Counted from the first letter of the stretch, positions 1-12,358 are shown. The stretch is 64,000 bases of DNA from Ceratodon purpureus (GCA_014871385.1 CM026426.1:55733375-55797374), one strand, 5' to 3'. Program-made: numbers and translations. The notes: generated by a model from the sequence alone, not told the origin.

Positions 1-866
1 AATAATAGTAATATTAAGGAAAATTAAAAATAAAAAAATAAAGTTAAAAATTAAAATTAAAATATTAGAGGATGAAATAATGAAGAGGAGAATAACTAGA
101 AGGAAGAAATTTAGATAAAAGAGGTAGTAACAAATAAGAAGTTCATGGAGGAAAACATATACTAATGCTGATATTAAGACATAATAACTATATAATTTTT
201 TTAAAAATAAAATAAAAAATAATCTAATCTGTTATTTTTTATTGGTTTGGACAATAATTAGTTGAGAAAAAATTAAATAAAACAAGTAGTGATGATTAGG
301 AAGTTAAGTAAAAAATACATATAACAATAGTAATAATAAGGGAAAAGAATTAAAATAAAGAAGCAAAAATATTAAGATAAAAACAAAAAAATCAAATATA
401 GAAAAGATAATAATTGAAAGGGATACAATGAGATAGAAGAAGTAGTGAGGAGTACAAAGTTAATGGAGGAATTCATATAATAATAGCAATATCAAGGTAG
501 AATAAATAACAAAATCAAATAAAGAAGTAATAAGGATAAATTTAAAAGATTAGAAAATTAAATAAAGAAGAGAATAATTAGAAAAAATAAATTAGTGAAA
601 AACAAAAAATGATAGTACATGAAAATATAAGAGAAAAAATATATGGACAAAGTATAATGGAAAAAATTGAAGGAAAAGAGAGGTGTACAGAGTTGATAGA
701 TAATAAGAGCATCCTAGAGAAGAACATAATAAATAAAATGAGAGTGAAGGGAGAATAAATTGATGGCTTTCAAATATTATCACTTAGAAGAAAGAAAATG
801 CAAATGCACACAAGGAATGTTGTTACGGAGGTAGCGGAAGTAGTAAAATAGATAATAACATTGTAG

Positions 867-900
<34 letters not shown>
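1..900. repeat. AT-rich, purine-rich low-complexity DNA
   Basis: The + strand is dominated by A and G (runs of aata, gaagaa, aaataa) and ends in a run of about 32 A at roughly 869-900. Stop codons are frequent in all frames and I see no conserved protein. The short minus-strand reading frame at 592-783 is Leu/Phe-rich, as expected for the complement of purine-rich DNA, so I do not call it a gene. Confidence 0.7.
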
Positions 901-902
<2 letters not shown>

Positions 903-3206
903 AACACCTCATACTCAAATTTTTTATAAATAAAAGATTAGAAGAACAATAGGTGGAATGGTGAAATAGTAGAATATGTTCAAAATGATGAAATATTGTA
1001 TATGCAAAAGCTTGGTTATATTAACATATGATTTATAAAGTTTGGAGCCCGAGGTTTTTAAAAGATCTTAGTAGTGGTATATGGTGTGGGTGGCGTGGAT
1101 GAGACAGTGCAAATCGGGGATTTCCGTACAAAGGAAGGAGACACTAAACCGTGAGAAAGGAAATAATTAGATAAAAGCAAGCGCATGCCTCGACAGTTGG
1201 TTGATTCATATAGGCACTCTCATTTGTGGCCTTGTCTTGTGCTACTCTACTGTTGTCCTGCTGGAAGGTGCGGTTACCTCCGAGGGGGGCGGTCTCTTGA
1301 TTGAAGACAAGACTTTCTCAACCAGCATGTACGGCGGCCTTGTTTTTGAGGAGCGTTGGAGAAGGGTGCAACCTGAACATGATCCTACAAACCTGGGTTC
1401 AGGGTTTCAGGTAGTGTCGATTTAGAGGGGAGAGAGGCGCGGCAATGGTTGTTGGGGAGTTCGCTGCCAAGATTAGAGCAAGAGGATGGAATCAGGTGAG
1501 TAATAGGAAATCCAAAAACATGGGTTAGGGATGAGTGTGCCCTTCTCTTTCCCTTTGTTCTTTGCAGGTGGGTTGTTGAGGTGAGGATTTGGAAGGCTCG
1601 TGCAGGGTAGCCAGGTGTTGCGCCAAGAATTTGATTCTTGGGCATTGTGATTGATCACTAGAGGTTGCAGATTAGTTTCTTTCTATAGAAGGTTAGGGTT
1701 TATAGTAAATGAGACGGACTGCCCTTAATGCAAAGAGTGGATGAGATGAAAGGATTGGCAATACGTTGTGGTACCACTGTTTGGTCACAATGGGTGGCTG
1801 AAGGGGTAAATGGGATCCTTCTGGTACAATTCGGAACTTCACAGTTCATGGCTACAAGTTCTGAATGTGTGTGTTCTCTCTTATCTCGTGTATTGTGGAT
1901 AACAGCCACAGAGTTACAAGGGAAAGGTTGCAACAACTTCCTCTAAGAGAAACTAGTATAGAGGCCGCAATTGAACCATTGATGAGTCTTCAAGAGGGTG
2001 CAAGGGAATACAGTGATGCTTCTACAGACACAAACCTTGTTTTTGAAGTACGTCCGCATAGTCAATTTAGCCAGAGCTCGAGACGTAGTGGGACTAGAGG
2101 TGACAACAAAACACAATTGCCCATTGCCCTAAGTACGGGCTCTATATCTTTCTTTGGTGTTGGTGTGACAAGTTCTAGAATTCATTTTCTAGAGGACGAG
2201 AAATTTGTCGTCAACTAGGACATGTGTCTAATAGATGGGCTTGGACTTGAGACGTGGAAAATGCTACTGCTAAAGAGACGGCAAGGTTTGCAAAAGGTAC
2301 GTCATTGTAAGTTGAAGGCGTTTTTTACGTCATTGAATTTTGTACTCAATTTTGTCAAGGAATGTGGTGTGGGCCTCTGAACTACTGCGTTCCACATTGT
2401 AGGGGTATACAGTTGGAGACGAGAGGGAGAGGGGTATACACAAAGAGATGAGTTAAAGCAAGGTAGAGTGCCATGCGCATGTTTGTATATTGAGCAAGAA
2501 TACAAAGATCTTGTGGTCGAGGCGCACTACACCTGCCGTTATCACTTCTATGAGAACCCATGCCAAGAAAAGCACTATTACTATTGGTGCAAGTATTGTC
2601 ATGAAGACTTTAGCGATAAAAATGCAATTTCTTATCATCGTAATAAGGATCAGTATGATAAGTGGAGGGAAGTTGGAATCGGAGTTTTGAAAATGTATCT
2701 TACATTTACTCGGAGTAAACAATACGTACTCAAAGGAATCTTACAGGAAGTAAGTTTTACATTCCCAGAGAAACATGGATGCCGTCCATGGAACCCGAGG
2801 ATACTAGTACCCCGTGTGGTACAGCCACAGACCAAAAAGGCGAAAGACTCTGTTAAGGGAAGCCAGTCGAGAGACAAGTAAGGATGCAGATCTCCTCAAT
2901 GACAGGCCACGGAAGGAGAGATCTTGCACTACACGACAACTCCAGGTAACAAAGATGTACAAGAAAAAAGGCTGCGCAATAAAGGAGACGATTGAGAGGG
3001 AAAGGACCACGGTAGTGCAAGACAAGTTTCCGAGGGAGAGCAAGTCTGTAGTGCAGTTCGACGAGGACTCTTCTGATTTGGGGGAGCTACATTTTTGGGT
3101 TAAGTGTTCCAAACAAGACGACGACGGGACGCCGCCTGCTTATATGCATGCACTACACATAACTAGATATTCATGCACTACACACAAAAGATATAGCCTA
3201 TTATAA
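901..3206. other. No recognisable gene; short unassigned frames
   Basis: I recognise nothing here. A 74-codon + frame (1201-1425) begins with a hydrophobic stretch, and a 117-codon + frame lies at 1865-2218. A + frame at 2468-2881 contains WCKYCHEDF followed by a His, a partial CxxC finger-like pattern that lacks a full set of ligands. The GCACTAC motif begins at 2524, so the last part probably belongs to the mobile element occupying 2.5-6.7 kb. Confidence 0.3.
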
Positions 3207-3359
3207 GTTGATCGTATACAACGGATGCACTACACCTGGAGCCCTAAATCTATTCCCGGACACACTGTATACACGATGTTGCACTACAACCAAAAACTAC
3301 GGGGCAGTTAAGAACTTACTTAATAACCTTTGCAGCACTCACAGCTTATATCAACATGT

Positions 3360-3965
3360 GACACTCTCTTCTGAGGACTTCACTTCCTTCGACCTAGGAG
3401 CACATGACAGCCATTCTCATCCTCCAGATTGACATACTTCACCATATCATGGGCTGGTATTGTTGTCCCTTCTTGCATTTCTGACGCAACTCTACCTAAG
3501 GCATTCTTCCTCTTATAGTTGAAAGGACCTATAAGATCAATGCAATCAGGTACTTGGTCGAGCATTAGAGATGGTATGCAGTACTTTTTGTTTTGCTTAT
3601 AGGAGGAATCAAAGTGTGTATCATCCTCACTAGAACAAGTACTGCTAAACTCGACCACCGAAGACCCCTTTGTTGCCATATTTACCCTTAAATGTCAACC
3701 ATATCAACAAAGAAACTAGCAACCTCTCCTCTACAAACATTTAGTAGCAGCAAATCTCTGCGATGCAGACTAACATCAGGATTTAGGAAACACGGAGGAC
3801 CATGGAATAAGTGGCTTGAAGCATCAATTTATCTCATTAGTACGTGGAAGATGTAGTACCAGTTTCAAAATTCTCAGATCTGAAATTTCAGGCAACACAA
3901 ATTGTCATTGCACTACGTATCCACCATTGTGTGTAGGACAAATTGTTATACAATATATCATAATA
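3360..3965. repeat. ~600-bp direct repeat, copy 1
   Basis: This matches 5965-6550 in the same orientation, with many substitutions and small indels. Shared landmarks include the block around 3640-3700 versus 6218-6270 and a block ending at the 'ttgcactacgta' site (3908 versus 6494). Both copies encode, on the minus strand, a peptide starting MA-x-x-GSS-x-VEFSSTC. It is a tandem duplication of the 5' part of a gene. Confidence 0.75.
3380..3679 (-). pseudogene. N-terminal fragment duplicated from the MULE-associated gene
   Basis: A 99-residue frame starts MATKGSSVVEFSSTCSSEDD and is rich in charged residues. The same start, slightly changed, occurs at 6257 on the same strand, where the frame is broken by stops. 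I do not recognise the domain. Because copy 2 lies directly upstream of MULE transposase remains, this is probably a duplicated transposase N-terminus. It could instead be a separate small ORF of the element. Confidence 0.4.
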
Positions 3966-4649
3966 ATCCAAAGGGCCCAATGCTACGCTATGCAGTACAA
4001 TCCTATACACTACATGGTTTTTTTAGTAAGAAAATGGGATTTAGACGAATGAAGGAAAGGACGGTTATAGTTCCATCATCGACAACACACACTTGAGCTT
4101 AGCTATATTTTCAAACCATGTATTTTTAAAGTTTGACTATGATGTGGCAAAGACACTGAGTTTCTGTGGGAGGTCGTAAGCTACATGAGTGTTTAGAGAA
4201 GTTATGGTATATGGCAGTTGGTGGGTTGGAGGGATCACCGACATAGAATGCATGTTTCGACGCGAGAGCATAGACCTACGTTCGTTGCTCTAAACAACGC
4301 AAGAGGTGGTCATGTAGGTACTAAATCATGTGCTTTGTTATCACATTTATGGCATTTATGGGAAAGGAGAGGACACAGAAGACAACATCTATACAGCTGA
4401 AAAACTATTTTTTATTCAAACATGCCAAAACTCAATTTCATTGTGTTCAGGTGTCATTGTTTTGTCCTGTTCATCAAATACTCGCACTACATGTGCTACA
4501 TAAATTACCTAATATACAGTTTTTTGCAGTACAAAAACTAAATTCTCGTCAAAATACGTCCCTTAGATTCGAGGATTGGCAATTAGAAACTCCTACTTGA
4601 TATTTCGAATGAAACCAAACTCCTCTAGGGCTCGGGCATACCACTACTA

Positions 4650-6260
4650 TCATGTAACCTTGTTCTTGAGATCATCAGCTAATCGATCCCATCGGTGTCC
4701 TACGAAACTTTGCTTCTCCAGCAACAAAACCCTTTTCAAATTAGCATGGAAAGACTCAATACTAGCATTTATGTTTTGTTCAACATGAGGGTAGTTCTGA
4801 TTTGCGGCACACCACTTCCCAATTTTCTTCCTCCAGTGCTTATCGATGTATTTCATAAACTTAGCAGCCAAAAGCAGTGCGTCCTTGATGATGTTGAGAT
4901 CCTTGTTAGCCCAGCTGCCCACGCCACAGGATCCGTTCTAGCAACATACCCTAGACCATGCAGAACGTCTTCAACATCCTTCAGGTTATTCACCCTATCA
5001 TCTATCCGACTTATTTTGCTTTCCCCATTCTTTGCCTATGCCTTTTGAGCCACGTGCCTGAAACAGAGTAGGATCTTGGACCTCGGCTACAACTCCATGT
5101 AGTGCAGTGTGGTTGTGAGAAAGGTGCACTACACGTGATCATTGAGTAATTACCATGCTCCAAATTCAAAAGAAAATAAAGTCAGACTTTAGCTTGTACT
5201 CTAGGACGTTTAATTCAGCTTGAGCGTTTCCACAATTATTGAAGAAGGCTCTTAGTCAGACTTGACAGATAAGGCTTTGTCCTTTAGTGCTTGTAGCACG
5301 GGTTTCAAGGCGTTCTCACTGATGTAGAGATAATGAAATAAGCAACCGGAATACCATTCCGCCATTCGTCAAACACCATAACGGTGTATAATGGATACTG
5401 CGTCAAATCATACTCACAAGGAGTTTGGTGTTAGATCTAGGTTTAGAGACATGCGAAAGTTGGAAACTACGTACTCCCCTTGCACTACACATACACGAAC
5501 AAAATGACTACTTCCTCAGGTTATGAAAACTCCACTCACCTAGGTGTGATTTGTACTAAACCTGGCGTCTACACAAATAACACTTCTGTGGCCAAATTTC
5601 ACAAGCATAGCCTTCTGCCAGGATGTTTGAATTTTGAGGGTGAAGGGGGCTTCGTTTTGTTTCTTTTTGTTGATATCCAGCAGACCGAGTTCTTGATAAA
5701 AGAAAACATCTTTGACGATCTTGTCCTTCCAGAGCCTAATGCTAGGAGTCTCTTTGTGCTTCATCCAAGTCCCCTGTACATGCTTGTTTGCTATGTTGCA
5801 GACGTCGTTCGCCTAGACAAAAATATCTCTACTAATTGAGGCATTCAATAGCACTATCTCTGTAAGCAATGGAGAGTGTTGATCAGGTCCGGTTGGCAAA
5901 ACACTGAGACTGGGTGACAATCTCTCTTACAAGCAAGATCAACAAATCAAGGTCTTTTGTGAGGAATCTACTTCCACTGACCAAGGACCACATGACAATC
6001 ATTTGAGATCAACATAGTTCAGCATATGGTCTAGTAAAGCGCTCACTCCATGTGTTTCTAACGCATGTTTACCTAGGACGTTCTTCCATTTGTAATTGGA
6101 AGAGTCTGTTAGGTCCCCTAAACTAGGTAACTCGTGACGCTCCTAAAGCAGATACTGTGCACTCTCTATTTCACTCATAGAAGTAATCACACTTTGTGTC
6201 AACCTCGCTAGAACATGTACTACTAAACTCGACCATTGAGGACCCCTCTATTGCCATATC
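4650..6260 (-). pseudogene. MULE/FAR1-like transposase, decayed
   Basis: Fragments typical of Mutator-like transposases lie in order on the minus strand in several frames. At 5764-5540 there is HRSVICVDARFSTNH, the first catalytic Asp region. Around 5430-5330 is YPLYTVMVFDEWRNGIPVAY, the classic MULE core block. Around 5230-5170 is QAELNVLEYKLKSDF. At 4922-4650 is a C-terminal block containing WCAANQNYPHVEQNINASIE and FHANLKRVLL, which resembles plant MULE/SWIM-type proteins. Several frame changes and stop codons (TAA, TGA) separate the pieces, so no functional protein is made. The N-terminus is probably at 6257. Known of the family: DDE transposition with 8-11-bp target duplications. I did not find terminal repeats for this copy. 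Confidence 0.7.
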
Positions 6261-6550
6261 ACCCTTATATTTCAACTAGGTCAACAAAGAAAACTAACAA
6301 ACTCACCTATACAAACAAAAAAAATCACTCGGAAAGAATCTCTACACTTCAAACAAACCCCATGATTTCTAAAACGTAGAAGACGGTGGAATATGTGGCC
6401 AGGAGCACCAATTTATCCTTTTCTTTATAGGGAGGATGTAGTGCCATATTCAAAATTCTGAGATCCGAAATTTCCGGCATCACAGAAATGTCCTTGCACT
6501 ACGTATCGAATTACATTTGTAGGACAAAATGTTACATAATATCTAAAACA
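5965..6550. repeat. ~600-bp direct repeat, copy 2
   Basis: This is the partner of 3360-3965. The minus-strand start MAIEGSSMVEFSSTC is at about 6257. Its coding content is more damaged than copy 1, with a stop within about 40 codons. It lies at the 5' end of the MULE remains. Confidence 0.7.
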
Positions 6551-6560
6551 GACCTAGTAG

Positions 6561-7132
6561 GACCCGCAAATCCAAGATTACCACATACCATGTAGCATAG
6601 TGCAACATTGTGCCGTGCATGGAAAATTGCACTACAGCTACAATCGCACTACAGTGAAATCAAATAGTCCACTAAGCATATTCTCTATGCTGGGTAGTGC
6701 ATCAAATATCATCCATTATATCCGTGTCAAAATTCCGTCCATGGCTGATGATGGACCCATCATTTGAATAATGGGTGCTAAAAGGGGCCCGGCCTAACAG
6801 CCAGACCCTTTAACGGGTCAACCTTCCTTGACCCAGCTCCAAACCCTGGGTCCACTATTGAATAAAGGGACCCATCACCGGGCAGCGAGCCACGGGCAGC
6901 GGCTGTGCCCTCAAATAGAAGTTTGATGGGGGGTGATTAACGTGACGCTTACCAATATCACCGACATGAATTTATGGCATAACTATATCAAACGATTGCT
7001 ACCACTTTCTACTGTGCAACGCGTCGCTGTTGAGCGCTATAGAAACTTGGATCACTGATACGCAATGTATCATGGAGGACACTCCGTTATCAAAGCAGCA
7101 GAGTGGAGTGCTCTAGACACTTCATGCTGAAA
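6561..7132. other. Non-coding DNA with repeated GGACCCATCA-type words
   Basis: No gene is seen. Between about 6740 and 6930 short words recur in direct and inverted orientation: gatggacccatcat, aataatgggtgct, ctgggtccactattgaata, aagggacccatcac. The pattern recalls the subterminal region of a transposon. It lies just beyond the 3' end of the Y gene at 7133, so it may be near one end of assemblage A. Confidence 0.3.
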
Positions 7133-10016
7133 TCAATTCGATGTGCACGTAGATTCTTTCGCTTTGTAGGGGATAAGGAAGCAACTGTCCGACATCAGTA
7201 AAGCGTGACGGCCTCGCTTTGGAGGCAAAGCACATTCAAGAGAATCTTGCTCATCCGAGGTTGTCGGATGCAAAACTCGCACTGACGGTTTGAATACCCG
7301 CAGAACATGCATCCATTGAACTCCGTTCGGGCATGGTGGCACGTCCTTCAGCAATTTTGACTTCGGACTAGGGCCAGTTCTCCCCGCCGCGACAACTACT
7401 TCGCCATGCTCAGGGTGTATTATCCAGACGAGCTTCTTTGCTCGTACAATCGCGTCTGTCTCCTTCGCTGGTTGAAATTCAGGCGGAACCTTTGAACACT
7501 GGCCCGTTTTCCTTGCTCGAACGCCTCGTGTGATGACTCCTTCATCCCCCATAACAGACGGAACGGGTGGCGACGCATGGAGATCGCTCTGGACCAGTGT
7601 ATCGTTACTCGGGAGAGGTGTTAGTTTTGACAATTTTGGCATTGGTCCCATGGACACACCGCCCAAGCTGCGGCTGCTCCCAGGTGAAGTTACATTTGGG
7701 GCTGATTCAAAATTGGTCTGTTCATCTTGAGTGTTTGTTACGGGATTCACTATGATCGTGTCTTCGCTGAGGGGAGAGCTCGTTCGCTGTTCAACATGCA
7801 GTTGGGGTCGACCAACGTCCGTGGTGGCTACATGGAGAACAATTCAATCTCAGTGGTTACAAAGGTCTCCTTGTCAATGCACCACAGCATGTAATACTGC
7901 TTGCTCTATTCAGTACGGGGTTGATGAAAGATTGTGAGTGGGAAGAATACAAACCTGGAATCATAGGAGCGGGAGGCGAAAATGAAGTGGGCACATTGGA
8001 GAGTTCCGCATTAATGTCTGTAACAGTGGAGTTTGGCAGCGGGGGTGGGGAAAGAGGGGCACCACCAGATGCAATTACGACAGCAGGAGCTCTATTGTCC
8101 GAGACAACCCCGTTCCTTATCGGTTGAAGTAATTCAGTTAGATTATTCTGGAGGAAGTCCATCCTTGTTTCCATTCCGGCTTTCGAGGCATCTGATAATT
8201 TCTCCCCGGGGGTGCACTGCTGATAACTTGGGGTGCCCTGTGAGGGAAGCAAATACAATGTTGTAAGGAAATCAGAGCATGCTACACCTATACATGAAAG
8301 GACGCACTCCATATGTGAGGCATCACTAACTAACCTGGGGGAAAGATGTGGAATTCACAACTTTAGGTGAGTGTGCCTGAGAACCGTATGTCTCTGTAGC
8401 CCCGTATTCGGTCGGTGCATCCATTACCCAGTCGCTGCACATCGGTGTCCCGTACGGGTTCGCGTACTGTAACACATAAAAGCGCTATTAAAAGAAAGTA
8501 GGTCCTCAATATCCCCGTTGCTAAATATATCATGAAGAATTTCTAAGATCTGGGAATGAGTGCAGGTAAATAAGTCAGAATTGAGATTGAGTGACAACAT
8601 GTCCATTCTTCACAATATAAAGAGCATGACAGAGGGAAATGCGTACCTGCACTTCATAAGGGTCAGGGGTATAGAAATCATCGGAAGTAGACCTGCTCCT
8701 CACTGGTCGTGTTGGAGTAACTTCTAAGTCTCGGTCACTGCAAGTTGATACATCCTTTCCCACCTTAGAGCGGATTTTTGCCATGTTCTCGCTCTTTGCT
8801 TTTCCCTCTGGGCTCTCCCAAAACCGACGTAGATTTTTGAATGCTTCACCTGGGCGATCCTCATGTTGTCCACCCAAAGTCTGGACATAATGCTTATGCC
8901 ATTTGTACCTATCGTTACTCAGAATAGAAGACAAATAGGAGGACAACAGTTCTAGTTTCACTGGATATACGAATGAAAAACGCAGATCTAGCTCACGCTG
9001 TATGGTTTTCAACAACCACTTCCACTCCCCTAGTTCCTTTCGGTATTCCTGGATTGATCGGTCCACTGTTAGTTCCAAGACCTAACAGCTGCTTGCCATT
9101 TCCCTCGGTTTCCAATAATTTCACCTTCGGGATTCGTTAGGATAAGGTACCTTATATGCCGACCTTCCGCATGTGCGATCCTCTGCATCGCGCAGGCTTC
9201 GTTCTGCAGGTTGCGATTTCTGCGTTTAGCCAAGGCTTCACGCTCTTTAGTTGCGGGGCTCCTTGGTCGACGCCTACCTTTGCCGATTGGACCACCAACA
9301 TCCTGAGATGAAGCTGCTTGATTATGCACTGCTGGTGGAGCAGTGTGCGCAAGCCGAGGGACAATGTGAGGAAGATCCTGATGGAATGGGGAGTTCGGTT
9401 CCATTCGCGGTTGCACAGTTTCACGATGATTGAACGGTGACGTGCTGTGCGAATGCATTAGTTCAGGAGCCCATCCAGGAGTGACACCATGCGATGGTGA
9501 GCGTGACCACGTTGGAGTTCGATTCATTCCGATCTACAAAATATGGTATGACGAAGGTTACCCACGGATTCAGTTCTTCTAGAAAGTACCATTCCATTCC
9601 GACTACACGATGGTTTTGGGCACGTCCAGTGTAACTTAATTGCAGCTTCAACAAGAATCCCTTGTAAGCTACATGATAATAGGAGAGAGTAGTTGCCCAT
9701 TCTACACTGCTGTAGCATCAAAGAGATCTATGGAATATACATGTTGCAAAGTGTATGAAATTCGGGTGAGTGGAGTTAAATCCTAATTTCAGGGAATGAA
9801 ATATGAACGTACCTGTGGAGCTGTCGCTGCCATTGTACGGCTGTGGGTCACGTTTGGGCGTGGCCCCGCCGACGCCATCACGATGTTTCGGAGAGACTTG
9901 AAGCAGAGGCCGGTCACTCCACAGCAAAGAATGATCGGGTTTGAAATTCCCTCTGTGAAGTAATCCCCTATTTCTGACTCCCCGGAACAACTGCCACATT
10001 CGGAATTGGATGCCAT
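7133..10016 (-). pseudogene. CACTA-associated protein Y, copy A (En/Spm Transposase_24-like)
   Basis: A multi-exon minus-strand gene. Exon 1 is 10016-9813 (starts MASNSECGSC; donor CAG|GTACGT). Exon 2 starts near 9534 after TTTTGTAG and covers 9527-8575. Later pieces lie at 8312-7857 and 7750-7133, ending at TGA. Exon 2 has a basic stretch (KGRRRPRSP), then a helical block with REALAKRRNRN, GEWKWLLKTIQRELDLRFSF and AFKNLRRFWESPEGKAKSEN. That last part resembles the Ptta/En/Spm 'Transposase_24' region of plant CACTA second ORFs. The C-terminus has WIIHPEHGEVVVAAGRTG. The order and motifs match copy C at 54680-57705. A one-base frameshift near 9075 splits exon 2. Known of the family: a DNA-binding partner needed with TNP2. 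Inference: pseudogene, or a single-base assembly error. Confidence 0.6.
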
Positions 10017-10459
10017 TGGGGACGTTTAGGTCTCATGAAATTATCGTCCAGTGTAGCGGCGCAGGTACCCTACGTTGACACATGATCGCAAATAGCACTA
10101 ATCTCGATTTGGAGAGAAAGTGCAACAGACCCTCGCTATATATGGCGGCTACCGCGTCATGGAATTTCATCCTCGACAATGCTATAAGCAACATCGCACG
10201 ATGTCCACAACAGTCTATAAAGGCTGTAACGCAGAAGTAGAGACGGACCTATTTATACTCTTTATCAGCACGGTACATTCGTTGGGAATCACTCATTAGG
10301 AGAAAAATGAGCTCAAAATAAGGCCGTGTAAGCCTGCCCTTTCTAGGTGAACTCCCTACTTTGGGCACCTCTGCCGCTGGCAGCGGATGCCAGAGTTGTT
10401 GCGCGCACAGAACTGCGTGGCGCACTCACAACAAAGGTCCTCGGAATATTAGGTGAGAC

Positions 10460-10640
10460 ATGAATGCCTCGGCTCGGGCTTTGGTCCCAAGTGGGCAGGT
10501 TGTGTCAGCCCGACACTGTAGATGTGCCCTCCACACGCCTCCCTCGGAGGTCATTGGTTCGAGCCCCCGTGGCGGTTGCTGGCACCACGGTGGCACCTCA
10601 CATGCCATGTCAAAAAGTACGCGGGCAGCGCCCGTTTTTT
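10460..10640 (+). repeat. Candidate tRNA-derived SINE (class II tRNA-like head)
   Basis: An A-box-like stretch (CAAGTGGGCAGG, about 10489) is followed by a perfect hairpin CCTCC-CTC-GGAGG at 10538-10550, in the position of a long variable arm. A B-box match GGTTCGAGCCC follows at 10556-10566. Downstream is a T-run (about 10630-10637) that could stop RNA polymerase III. The A-to-B spacing is longer than in a normal tRNA and the T-arm pairing is imperfect, so it is not an intact tRNA gene. A SINE derived from a Ser/Leu-type tRNA is the best reading. Only one copy is visible here. Confidence 0.35.
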
Positions 10641-10793
10641 TCTCTCACGTGCCGCTTACACGGCCTTTTTGTGACCTGATTTTTCTCCTAATGGTCCGCC
10701 GAGGAAACGAGGGTTTCGCAGTAATGCTCATAACCAAGACCCCGAGAATTCGACAGTCTTTTTTGGTGCATTCTCTTTTATCGAATTTTCAGT

Positions 10794-11595
10794 ATGGAGC
10801 TCTCCAAGAACATAGATTACGAGAGCATGCTATGTGAGGAGACTGATAGCGAAGACAAATGGTGGTTCCTTAAGAAACATGTAGAGAGCTTGATTTCAAT
10901 GGATAATGCTGGTGTCGACGTTGATGGATCTGACATCTCCAAAGAAACTATTAACGTGGGAGTAGAGCTTGGCGCTGGTTGTGATGTCGGGAGTACGCTA
11001 TTGTTTTCGGGTTGCCTCGGGGAGATTGAAACTCGCTTGGTAGATGGTATTTGTGACAAGTTTGGCGTATCGTCATCCTTTAGGTCAGAGATAGTGAACC
11101 TTGTGATGCTGATCCTCTCCCTTCAAACGATCGATCTTGCAGGTGCTACGTTGACGGGGACTAAAGACTGCAAAGTACTGTTGAACGACCAATCCGCAGC
11201 TGCTTTGATTGCTTCAGCCGGCATTTTGTTGCTGTCAATTTTTTGTTTATCAGTTGCGTGTAGTCGTGGAGCTCTAAAACCAGTGAGCAACTTCATTAGC
11301 AATGCATGTAGAATTAGGCATGAGGGGGTAAAGCAGAGTGGATGTGAGATGGCAAATGCTGGCGAGACCTTTGAGTGGATGTGAGATGGCAAATGCTGGC
11401 GAGACCTTTGGGTATGGAGCCTGCTGTAGGATGCTTCCTATCCCACGATCCGTTAAAGTTACCATAGGGGCAGAATATGAAACCGAAGATGGAGACTCTG
11501 TTGTGGAAAACAAGGGGGAAGGCCTGTGGACAGAGTGGTACGAGGAAATGAGCGAGGAGGTCGAACACAATCTGGACTGTTATTCTCCTAAGTAG
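10794..11595 (+). pseudogene. Unknown membrane-associated protein gene, split by a 37-bp duplication
   Basis: The frame opens at ATG 10794 (MELSKNIDYESM) and runs to a stop at 11384. It has an acidic N-terminus and a hydrophobic segment at residues ~137-158 (around ASAGILLLSIFCLSV), probably membrane-spanning. Its last coherent residues are CEMANAGETF. The second frame contains the same CEMANAGETF and carries on with GYGACCRMLPIPRSV to a stop at 11595. A 37-bp tandem duplication (11336-11409) lies exactly at the break. Removing one copy would give an open frame of about 254 codons. I recognise no family. It is divergent from the Y gene and may be another accessory gene of assemblage A. Confidence 0.5.
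11336..11409 (+). repeat. Perfect 37-bp tandem duplication
   Basis: 11336-11372 and 11373-11409 are identical 37-mers beginning gagtggatgtgagatggc. Because 37 is not a multiple of three, the duplication shifts the reading frame of the gene at 10794-11595. The lack of divergence means it is recent, or an assembly artefact. Confidence 0.9.
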
Positions 11596-11599
11596 ATTG

Positions 11600-12358
11600 T
11601 TTACAATTTGAGGCATTCAATTTCGATGTATCTTCGCTCCAGGTCAATTCAAATTATCTCGATATTTAAAGTTATTTGGACTTTCAATTTGTATGCAGCA
11701 TTTGATAATGCGTGTTCTGGTCACCCTCGTTGATTTACGTTCCCTACAGAGATTCGAAGCATGGTTGATTTCTTAGGTTTCAAAGGCGCAAGGAAATGAG
11801 ATTGGAGCGAATCTTTTCCCAGGGTGCCTGTCCAGAATGGACTGAATCCAGATCGCAATGTTAGTAATTACGAGGTGCATAATGAAAAGGAATTTTGAGA
11901 GTAACGAAGATCTGTACATAACCAAACACTCAGCGGCAGTTACAAGGACTGTGTTCTTGGAGAAAAAAGCCACCGGGATTCTACTAAGGCGGTAAATAAA
12001 ACGAAAAAATTAAATGAACGTCCCTCTCCATAGTTCTTCGCTATGATCTGTCATTGCCTTGCTAAACATTAAGAACTGAAACTTACAAAGAGATCCTTTT
12101 ACGGGACACACTGTTTTTAACACTAAACAAGGAGGGCGTGTCTCATACTGTGCACTTTTAACGGCTTGGAGAAGGCACAGAATTCAATGTGAATCCATAT
12201 ATCCGGCGAGCCTGTAGGAGATCAAGATCTGAAGTTAGACAAAATAGAACTTCGGATGACGGTAGCGGTCGATCCTTCTCACACACGTACCACGTTGACG
12301 TCAAGTTTTGGACAGGTGTTAAAGTTCGACATGTTTTTCCAACAGTGGACTGACAAAG
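11600..12358. other. Non-coding; no gene seen
   Basis: No conserved frame on either strand. Beyond the TAG that ends X (12359) the X frame stays open for about 70 further codons before TAA. I judged this chance and did not annotate it. Confidence 0.4.

Larger units (their letters stand above)
2524..6660. repeat. Dispersed GCACTAC(A) motif array, both orientations
   Basis: By eye, about 15 copies of GCACTAC or its complement GTAGTGC lie here, for example near 2524, 2926, 3011, 3048, 3150, 3227, 3281, 3910, 4485, 5124, 5484, 6496, and twice between 6630 and 6655. A given 7-mer on either strand is expected well under once in this length. Clustered short motifs near transposase remains resemble the subterminal binding-site arrays of En/Spm-type or Mutator-type elements. 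Inference: these are transposase-binding sites of the element whose protein remains lie at 4650-6260. Confidence 0.5.
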
